From Bifidobacterium sp. ESL0775 (GTDB taxonomy: Bacteria > Actinomycetota > Actinomycetes > Actinomycetales > Bifidobacteriaceae): a stretch of DNA of 64,000 bases. Location of the stretch: assembly GCF_029395475.1 (NCBI RefSeq), contig NZ_CP113917.1:2108001-2172000 (forward strand), given 5' to 3'. The notes under the pieces are model-generated. The model worked only from the letters and a program-made list of their open reading frames with translations. It did no database searches and was not told the origin of the DNA. The position numbers and the translations under genes are program-made. Positions 32,876 to 40,078 of this stretch are shown in pieces. Numbering within the stretch: the stretch's first letter is position 1; each line of letters starts with the position of its first letter.

Positions 32876-32883
32876 CCCAGCAG

Positions 32884-33441
32884 CTACTCCCCGAGCGCTT
32901 CCTTGATGGCGCCGACGAAGGCATCCAAATCGGCGGGCTTGCGGGAGGTGATGAGCTTCCAGCCGTTGGCATCGTCGACATGGAGCTCCTCGTCGACGTA
33001 CGTGCCGCCGGCGTTGTTGATGTCCGCGGCGATATAACGGCAGGCGGTCAGCGTCTTGCCCTTAAGCAACTCGGAATTGACCAGCAGCCAAGCGCCATGG
33101 CAGATCGAGGCGACGGGCTTGCCCGCGGCGGCGAAGTCCCTGGCAAGCTTTTGCGCGGCCGGATCGACGCGCAGACGGTCGACGTTGCAGGTGCCTCCAG
33201 GCACGACGAGCATGTCGAAATCATCGGCGGAAACTGAAGAATAAACGGTGTCCGGCTCCACGATTTCGCCGACATAGCGGTCGTGCCGCACGGTCTCGAT
33301 GGGCGCGAGTTCCGCCGCGGCCAGCGTGACGTCAGCCCCCGCGGCCCGCAAGTCGCGCAGCGGCCGGGTCATCTCGGTCTCCTCAATGCCCCAGTTGCGC
33401 ACAATGATGAGCACCTTCGCGTCCTTAACCGATGTTGCCAT
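32884..33441 (-). CDS. DJ-1/PfpI family protein
   Basis: Cytoplasmic protein of the DJ-1/PfpI superfamily, 185 aa. The nucleophile elbow is ASICHGAWLL, with the reactive Cys followed by His as in the PfpI branch; the conserved Glu is in RNWGIEETEMTRPLRDL, and DMLVVPGGTCNVDRLR is the central strand region. Members act as deglycases/chaperones or proteases in stress, which cannot be told apart here. AAAGGAG upstream supports the ATG at 33441; eleven upstream codons are ignored. Confidence 0.9.
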   Translation of the reverse strand: MATSVKDAKVLIIVRNWGIEETEMTRPLRDLRAAGADVTLAAAELAPIETVRHDRYVGEIVEPDTVYSSVSADDFDMLVVPGGTCNVDRLRVDPAAQKLARDFAAAGKPVASICHGAWLLVNSELLKGKTLTACRYIAADINNAGGTYVDEELHVDDANGWKLITSRKPADLDAFVGAIKEALGE

Positions 33442-33540
33442 GATCCTGTCTCCTTTATATATGCCGAATTCCAAACACTCTCATTGTATTAGGAGCGGCA
33501 GGGTTTGGCACATCCCCGCTGGCGCTCATCTGTGAATCGC

Positions 33541-35718
33541 TCACTTTGCGCATTCGATGCGGTAGAGCGCCCAACCCTTGGCGTAGGAGCCGTAAGAGCT
33601 GAAATCCTTGACCTTGACGAGCGCGCCCGCCTTCACATAGCCGTCGATGAGGTCCTGCCGGTGGAACGTATCGTATTGCTGGCGGAACGTGAACATCTGA
33701 AGGCTCGGGGCCTGCGGGCCCATCGCGAGGAAGTACTTCGGCACCGAGCCGTCGACCGGGCAGGTCGTGGCGGTCAGCTGGGATGGCTGGCCAGAACTGA
33801 ACGCCGCCTCGGTTTGCGAGAAGATCACGCCGCCTTTCTCGTGCTTTGCGTTGTAGATCGGGAACAGCATGTTCGCGCCGAAAATGGCCGATCCGTACAT
33901 CGAACCATTCAACGGATCCGAGATGATGAGCGCGTCGGTGCCGGTGGTCTTGAAGGTTTCTTGTAATACATTATATTTCGCTTCGGTGAGCTGCTCGTTT
34001 TGCGGCTTGCCGGAAAGCGTCACGTTCGCCGCCACATCCTGGCCCAGCGTCTCTTTCGCCGCATTGCCGAACTGGCAGGAAATCGCGAGCGCCGCAAGGA
34101 CGATCACCGCGATGGCTTCGCTGACTTTGACGGACTCATCGCCCTTGTCGGCTTTGTCGGGCTGCGTCGCCGAGATCACCGGCTTATCCGAGACATCACC
34201 GCGGGATTGTTGCCCACTCAACCGCGCTATGGTGCACGCAGCGAAGACCAGCAACGGGATAATGGCGAATGGGATCATCGACAACGGGCGCGTCTCGGCG
34301 CGATACCACGCGGCCGCCACGATGTTCGGGAACCATCCGGTCAGCGAGGTCGAGCAGACATAGACCAAGCCGACCAACAGGAACGCCAGCATCAGCGAGA
34401 TGGCGTCCTTGTCCATGCCACGCGGCGGAGCGGCGAGACGGGAGGCCCGGCGAGGAAAGACCTGCCTGCCGTCGGAAACCGCTTCGGACGGTTCACCGGT
34501 ATTAGAAGCCGAAGTGTCAACACCATCGCCGACACCGGCAACTATGTCTTCGCCATCATTGACACCGGCACGAGCGCCAACGTCGACACCGTCACCGGAA
34601 TCGGTAGTCTTACCGGCACCATCGCCGTCGCCAGCACCAAGGCCAGCGTTATCGTCGTCATCAGCAGCACCGTCATCATCACGTCCATCGAACGCGTACA
34701 CGACCAGCCTTGACCTCACCGACAGGACGACCACCCCAATCGCGACAACCAACGAGACGACGACCACAATCGCCATGAACCAGCCAGCGGGGCCGCTGAC
34801 GTTATCGGTGATGAAAACGCGCAAGGCCTCGGGCACGGTGCGATTGGGCACGTAGGTGTGGAACCAGCTGGAGGGGTCGAGGTAGCGGGAGGAATGGTAG
34901 TGACCGGTCATGTAGAAGAAGAAGGCGACGGCGCAGACGACGACGGCCGCGAGCGCGCCGAGGATCAGCTTGAATGGCAGGCGCAGCAGGATGAACGGCG
35001 CCATCAGCAGCAGCCAGGTGAAGGCGATGCGCGGATGCGCGAAAACGCACAACAGGCCGAACAACACGATTAATACCAGCCAGCGCACGATATGGCGACG
35101 CGCGGCGATGGCATCGAACAGACGCAAGGTGACATACAGCCAATACGGCAACAGTGTCGTGGCCAAACCGAACGAGATCAGCGGGCCGGAAGCCAGCATC
35201 AGGAAGGGGTGGCTGGCCGAGGCGACCGCGAGCAGCGGGACGATCAGCATCATGCAGCACGAGAACGGCCGCCAAGACGCCGACGATGAATCACGGGCCT
35301 CATGCGAAGCGGTTTCCCCGTCGACCTGGCGCGTCCAATAGCTCATCCAAAGCGACACCCCAGACGGCCAGACAAGCCCGGAAGTCACAAGCCAGACGAG
35401 ATTGAACGCCCCATAGACGTTGACCCTGATGCCCAGGAACCGCCCCACCGCGATGATGGCCGCAGCGGCGAGATGGAACATGGGCGGGTAGTAATCGCCA
35501 TTGGGCCACAGCCTTGTGGCCGCCCCGAGCCCCTCACGAAGGATCTTGCGGATGAAATAGTAATGAGCCGGCGCGTCGATCTCCTGCAACGGCAGGTTCC
35601 ACGCGTCCCCGGTGTGCGGGAACCACGCGAGCACGACGCCGAACGCCGCCAGCACGCCGACCACCGAGCATAACGGCAACGCCGCGGCACGCAGACGTCG
35701 TTTCCATTTCGCATTCAT
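33541..35718 (-). CDS. Large multi-pass membrane protein (DUF6541-like)
   Basis: A 725-aa polytopic protein with about 10-12 helices. I assign it tentatively to the actinobacterial DUF6541 group, whose members are probably cell-envelope or glycosyl-transfer proteins. It has the N-terminal helix and DAPAHYYFIRKIL, an outer loop region with WPNGDYYPPMFHLAAA, and a C-terminal soluble domain of about 190 residues. A roughly 90-residue Asp/Gly-rich, low-complexity cytoplasmic insert (DDDDNAGLGAGDGDGAGK and onward) separates two helix groups. It is divergent from the FtsX-like/ABC pair. Confidence 0.65.
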   Translation of the reverse strand: MNAKWKRRLRAAALPLCSVVGVLAAFGVVLAWFPHTGDAWNLPLQEIDAPAHYYFIRKILREGLGAATRLWPNGDYYPPMFHLAAAAIIAVGRFLGIRVNVYGAFNLVWLVTSGLVWPSGVSLWMSYWTRQVDGETASHEARDSSSASWRPFSCCMMLIVPLLAVASASHPFLMLASGPLISFGLATTLLPYWLYVTLRLFDAIAARRHIVRWLVLIVLFGLLCVFAHPRIAFTWLLLMAPFILLRLPFKLILGALAAVVVCAVAFFFYMTGHYHSSRYLDPSSWFHTYVPNRTVPEALRVFITDNVSGPAGWFMAIVVVVSLVVAIGVVVLSVRSRLVVYAFDGRDDDGAADDDDNAGLGAGDGDGAGKTTDSGDGVDVGARAGVNDGEDIVAGVGDGVDTSASNTGEPSEAVSDGRQVFPRRASRLAAPPRGMDKDAISLMLAFLLVGLVYVCSTSLTGWFPNIVAAAWYRAETRPLSMIPFAIIPLLVFAACTIARLSGQQSRGDVSDKPVISATQPDKADKGDESVKVSEAIAVIVLAALAISCQFGNAAKETLGQDVAANVTLSGKPQNEQLTEAKYNVLQETFKTTGTDALIISDPLNGSMYGSAIFGANMLFPIYNAKHEKGGVIFSQTEAAFSSGQPSQLTATTCPVDGSVPKYFLAMGPQAPSLQMFTFRQQYDTFHRQDLIDGYVKAGALVKVKDFSSYGSYAKGWALYRIECAK

Positions 35719-35979
35719 CACCCGATTATCCTACCCACAACCGAATAAATGCACCCGCGCATGCCCCAACGCATACCAAATTCACAGAAAACTTTCAACA
35801 TTTCTTGAGGTTTTGCACGTCCACGCCAAGCTCGGGCACATATACTGGGGACTATTGCCCATGCTGCGGCCTAGCATCGAAACCAGTGCAAGCCATGACG
35901 GCGGAAACATGTGACGCCTGTGTGCGCTCGGCGGAAGCCTGGGCACGCAACAAACGGGCCTGAACGCAGGAGAAATTGT

Positions 35980-37476
35980 ATGTTCGTGCTAACCAATGCC
36001 TTCTCAACGGTGATACGCCACAAATGGCGGAGCATGATGATGTTGTTCGTCGCCGCGGTCATGATATTCGGCGTCGTCTTCGGCACGGCCGTCGACAGCG
36101 CCAATGGCAAGGCGCATGGTGAGACTTACGAGATGCAGGCACCGATCGCCGTCATCAGGCCGACCGCGGAGATGAAAGGCAAGCTCAAGGGCGACGACGC
36201 GGCGAGCGTCAAGAAATACCTGAGCTTTGATGAGTACGCCACATACGCGATGGGGCTGCAGCAGATCGGCGTGCAACAGCCGCAATTCTCCATCAGCGTC
36301 TCGTTGCCGATGCGCCAGGCGGGCGGCACGAAGGCCATCGCAGGCAAAAGCGACGAAAGCGCCAAGAAAACCGGCGGCGAGACCATGCTCTACAGCTTGT
36401 ATGACAACGATGCCATCAGCATCAACCTGATGGGCAACTTCAAACTCGCACAAGGCAAGGCCCTCAACTACCAGTCCAAGGACAGCAAGAGCGCGCTCGT
36501 CTCCGAGGCGTTCGCGCGCAAGAACAACCTGAAGGTCGGCAGCACCTTCAAACTCGGCAACCCGACGGACAACACGAAGACCTATACGTTCAAGGTGCGG
36601 GGCATCTACGCCTACACCGACCCCGCGCCTGCCGGCAACGGCAGCGACGCCAAACTCGCCAAGGACAACCGCGACAACGCGGTCTATGCGGGCCCGGCGG
36701 CCTTCACCAAGAACAACCTCGCCACCGAGAAAGCCAGCGGCTGGGCGACGCCCCGTTTCGACGTCGGCTTCAAGCTGCAAGGCGTCGACCAGTACAAGAG
36801 TTTCGCCGAAATGGCCAAGATGATGAAACTGCCGAAGGGCTATGAGGTCAGCTCGCCCACGCTCGACCGATACAACGACTTGCTGAAGCCTTTGGATACG
36901 CTCGCTTCGGTGATGGGCAAGGTCCGTGTCGGGCTCTACGCCGGCGGCGGGGTCATCCTGCTTCTGCTCGTGGGACTTGGGCTGCGCCGCCGCACCGACG
37001 AGATCCGCATGGATATGATCATCGGCGTGACCCGCGGCCGTCTCGGCTGGCAATTCGCCTTGGAGACGTTGATGCCCACGCTGCCCGGGCTTTTGATCGG
37101 AGGCGTGGCCGGGGCCTTGGCCGCCAAGCCGCTTGGGTCCTCGCTGACCCACGGCATCGCGACGCCGGCGGTGTCCGCCTGCTGGATGGCCATGTGGTAT
37201 TGCATCGCCATCGTGGCGGCGTTGGCCGTCATCGCCTTCCTGCGCGCGACCTTTACCAACTTGTCCCGCATCTTCGACGTCAGGTCCGCGAACGACGACG
37301 CCATCACTTTTGACGGGAAATCATCCGATAGCGACAATTCCAGTCAAATCGCGATAGACGGCGAAGACCAAGCCGAAGCGCAAGCCGTTTCCGATGGTGA
37401 TTCGGATGATGCCAATAATGACAACGACGACCATAACGATCACGCAGCGGAAGACGACACGGAGGTTGAGGCATGA
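35980..37476 (+). CDS. FtsX-like ABC permease
   Basis: Membrane subunit of a MacB/FtsX-type transporter, 498 aa. It has an N-terminal helix (MMMLFVAAVMIFGVVFGTAV), a roughly 280-residue extracellular domain containing NLKVGSTFKLGNPTDNTKTY, and three C-terminal helices with the FtsX-like stretch RRRTDEIRMDMIIGVTRGRL. The last 60 residues form an unusually acidic tail (DSDDANNDNDDHNDHAAED). CAGGAG seven bases before the ATG at 35980 decides the start. Its stop overlaps the start of the ABC gene (ATGA). Substrate unknown. Confidence 0.85.
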   Translation: MFVLTNAFSTVIRHKWRSMMMLFVAAVMIFGVVFGTAVDSANGKAHGETYEMQAPIAVIRPTAEMKGKLKGDDAASVKKYLSFDEYATYAMGLQQIGVQQPQFSISVSLPMRQAGGTKAIAGKSDESAKKTGGETMLYSLYDNDAISINLMGNFKLAQGKALNYQSKDSKSALVSEAFARKNNLKVGSTFKLGNPTDNTKTYTFKVRGIYAYTDPAPAGNGSDAKLAKDNRDNAVYAGPAAFTKNNLATEKASGWATPRFDVGFKLQGVDQYKSFAEMAKMMKLPKGYEVSSPTLDRYNDLLKPLDTLASVMGKVRVGLYAGGGVILLLLVGLGLRRRTDEIRMDMIIGVTRGRLGWQFALETLMPTLPGLLIGGVAGALAAKPLGSSLTHGIATPAVSACWMAMWYCIAIVAALAVIAFLRATFTNLSRIFDVRSANDDAITFDGKSSDSDNSSQIAIDGEDQAEAQAVSDGDSDDANNDNDDHNDHAAEDDTEVEA

Positions 37477-38759
37477 GCAACGACACCGACCCGAAAGACG
37501 AAGCCATGAGCAGCGATACTGACGACACCACGAACGAGGCGCTCAACGCCGAAACGGACGCGGCCAAAGACAACGACGAGGCCACCGCAACGGTCAAGTA
37601 CGATGTCGTGTTCGACGATGACGACAACGCCCTGGATTTCGCCGATCTTGCCACCGCGAATGCCGATACCGGCGAAGTGGACGCAGAAGACGGCAATGAC
37701 GGCTTCGCCGACAGCCCAGAAGACGTGGGCGACGATGGACAAGCCACGGCCTCGACGCCCGCGCGATCAAAGACGACGCACGGAAACGACAGCAACGCGG
37801 AAACCGTTGCGGGCCAAGCCAAGGCCAAGAACGAAGCAAGTGAGGCCGGCACCGAAGAAACTCCAGGCGAAAACGGCGAGGACAAGGCGCTTCCCGACAG
37901 CGCCGCGGAGGCCAACGCCAAGCGCGTCAACGAGACCCTTGGGCTGGCGGTGGAAGAGGAAAACGAGCTGGAGGCCCACGAGGCAAAATCGCCCACCATC
38001 GAGCCCGCCACGGTCATCTCCTCCCGTCTTGACAGGGAGACCATCACCGAGACGGACATCCTGCTGAAGCCGAACCCCACCTTCGCGTTTGACCACGTCA
38101 CCTTCACCAACCGCAAAACCGGCCGCAATGTGCTCGACAACATCGACTGGTCGTTCTTCGCGGGTTCGCTCTACGCCATCACCGGCGCCGACGACGAGCA
38201 GCGCCGGGCCTTGCTCGCGCTCGCCTCGGGCTTCTACCGCCCCGACAGCGGACAGGTCATGGTCAAAAGCCAGAGCCTTTTGGAAATCGAGACCAACGAG
38301 ATCCGCGGCCACCGCATCGGCCTGGTCACCCAACGCTACAGCGTGCGCGACGACCTCGACGCCCTGACCAACATCACGTTCACCATGCGGGCCTCCGGGC
38401 GCACGTTCCTCAAGCCGATTCCCGAGGCGGCGCGCGACGTGCTGAGATCCGTCGACTTCGACGAGGCGACCACAGGCGTGCTCGCCGGCGAGCTCAAGCC
38501 GGTCGACCAGCGCCGTCTGGCCATCGCGCGGGCCATCTGCTGCGAGGCGACCGTGGTCATCGCCGATGACCCCATAGGTGGACTCGATGCCGATGACCGC
38601 GACGCCATCCTCGATCTGCTTTCGCGTTTGGCCCACGCGCGGGACCCGAAGCGTTGCGTCATCGTCGTAACTCCCGAAGACACCAATGCCAGCGGAGAGA
38701 CGGACGGCAACGCCGAGACCGATTACGAGGCCAAGGCCGACAAGATCTACTCGTTCTAA
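37473..38759 (+). CDS. ABC-type subunit with degenerate ATPase motifs and acidic N-terminus
   Basis: Partner of the FtsX-like permease, 428 aa. Residues 1-190 are highly acidic and low-complexity. Residues about 200-428 have an ABC fold: FDHVTFTNRKTGRNVLDNID, Q-loop VTQRYSVRDDL, and the signature-region LAGELKPVDQRRLAIARAI. Catalytic positions are altered: the Walker A site reads GADDEQRRA (238-246) with no GKS/T; Walker B reads VVIADDP with Asp in place of the catalytic Glu; the H-loop His is Pro in VVTPED. It probably binds or hydrolyses ATP poorly and may act as a structural pseudo-ATPase. Confidence 0.85.
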   Translation: MSNDTDPKDEAMSSDTDDTTNEALNAETDAAKDNDEATATVKYDVVFDDDDNALDFADLATANADTGEVDAEDGNDGFADSPEDVGDDGQATASTPARSKTTHGNDSNAETVAGQAKAKNEASEAGTEETPGENGEDKALPDSAAEANAKRVNETLGLAVEEENELEAHEAKSPTIEPATVISSRLDRETITETDILLKPNPTFAFDHVTFTNRKTGRNVLDNIDWSFFAGSLYAITGADDEQRRALLALASGFYRPDSGQVMVKSQSLLEIETNEIRGHRIGLVTQRYSVRDDLDALTNITFTMRASGRTFLKPIPEAARDVLRSVDFDEATTGVLAGELKPVDQRRLAIARAICCEATVVIADDPIGGLDADDRDAILDLLSRLAHARDPKRCVIVVTPEDTNASGETDGNAETDYEAKADKIYSF

Positions 38760-38836
38760 TCGCAATCACATAGAGAGCTAGTCGCATCCTGGATTTGGCC
38801 GGATGATGGCTCGCGCTGATTCCCTCATACCATAAA

Positions 38837-38934
38837 CGCGACCAAAAGCATGCATAACCGTGCTTTTGGTCGCGCTTTATTTATCGTTACGACGAAAAGC
38901 ACGAAAAAACGGCCTGATTTCGTGCTTTTGGTCG
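38837..38934. terminator. Two tandem hairpins between convergent genes
   Basis: Hairpin 1 (38837-38874) has a perfect 14-bp stem CGCGACCAAAAGCA / TGCTTTTGGTCGCG and a 10-base loop, followed by CTTTATTTAT, a good plus-strand terminator for the ABC gene. Hairpin 2 (38890-38934) has 17-base arms with a perfect inner 12 bp AAAAGCACGAAA / TTTCGTGCTTTT. The right arms share CGTGCTTTTGGTCGC, so one may be a partial copy of the other. The second probably serves the convergent HD-domain gene. Confidence 0.75.
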
Positions 38935-38951
38935 CAACGACGCTCTACACA

Positions 38952-39932
38952 CTACTCGTCCAGTTTCATGTCGAACTTCTTAGCGAGCGCTGGGATGTCG
39001 GGAACGCCGTACTTCCTGACGAGGTCGAGCCATTGGCGCTCGTTGGCCTCGCCGAAGCGGCGGGCCTTGCGTGCATAGGCCTGGGCAGTGAGGAAGCGGG
39101 GCGGGATGGACTTGCTGTTGTATTTGTCAGCCACCATCACCACCTCCTGTTCGAGGTTCATCGGCACGTAGTCGGCTGGCGGCAATGGCAGTCCCTGCGC
39201 CACGACCTGCTTGCGGGTCAGCCCCACTCCGGTATGGTTGCGCGCGAATTGGGCGATGGATTCGTCCACGCCCTGCGAAATCAGCCAGTCGTAGCCGCGC
39301 AGACCGTGCAGGATATAGTTCGGGCCGTCGAATTGCAGCTTTTCGCCGTCGGACCCGTCATGCTTCAAGACAAGGTACGTGCCGATATCGTGGAGCATGG
39401 CCCCCACCACCGCAAGGTTCTCATCGAGCAGGCGCGGCGGCACGATGCCGCCCGCCACCCCGTCGGTCGGCGGCACGGTGAAGGCAATGCCAAGATTGGC
39501 CGCGTCGTTGCGCTTCATGACGAGCGTGGCGGGGGTGACCTGTGTTGCGGAAGGCGAGCCGCCGTCCGCTTTGCCGCGCGAGCCACCATCGGCGGCACTA
39601 TGGAAGCCATTATCCACATTGCCGTTTGAGCCGCTTTCAGCACCATCGTGAGCAACATCGAACGGCTGGCCCTCCGCGTCCGAACCGCTCGCCTGGCCTA
39701 CTTGTCCCGCCCCATCAGAAGCGGAAACCGCGCCTTTCCCTGTGAGCTCCGGGGCGTCCTTCGGCAGGGTGCAGCGCCGTACGAACAGGGCGTTCTGCCG
39801 GCGCACCAGCTGCCGCGTGATCGTCGCGATGACGACGCAATGGGTGTGAATCAGGTCGTAGGCGGCCTGGGAAGGGGCGAGCTTGCGGTGCAGCTCATCC
39901 GTCTGGGCCAACGTAGGTATATATCCAGTCAT
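38952..39932 (-). CDS. HD-domain phosphohydrolase
   Basis: Putative metal-dependent phosphohydrolase, about 326 aa. HD-domain residues: IHTHCVVIATI (first His), MLHDIGTYLVL (His-Asp), HGLRGYDWL, NHTGVGL and the distal Asp in VVMVADKYNS. Between the first His and the His-Asp pair lies a long Gly/Ser/Asp-rich insert of roughly 80 residues (GQVGQASGSDAEGQP and onward), absent from ordinary HD proteins. The start is uncertain: ATG at 39932 (used) or 39959. The substrate, possibly a nucleotide, is not predictable. It is convergent with the ABC pair. Confidence 0.8.
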   Translation of the reverse strand: MTGYIPTLAQTDELHRKLAPSQAAYDLIHTHCVVIATITRQLVRRQNALFVRRCTLPKDAPELTGKGAVSASDGAGQVGQASGSDAEGQPFDVAHDGAESGSNGNVDNGFHSAADGGSRGKADGGSPSATQVTPATLVMKRNDAANLGIAFTVPPTDGVAGGIVPPRLLDENLAVVGAMLHDIGTYLVLKHDGSDGEKLQFDGPNYILHGLRGYDWLISQGVDESIAQFARNHTGVGLTRKQVVAQGLPLPPADYVPMNLEQEVVMVADKYNSKSIPPRFLTAQAYARKARRFGEANERQWLDLVRKYGVPDIPALAKKFDMKLDE

Positions 39933-40078
39933 AGCTCCATTGTAAGGAAGCGTGGGCATGCCACGTCACCACTGCGGCCCTGAACGAAATCCGGGGCCGG
40001 AAACGCAAATCACGCTCGAAACGACCCATCATCGGTCGTTTCCCCAATCAAGCAACCAAAGAAGCTTGGCTGTCATTC

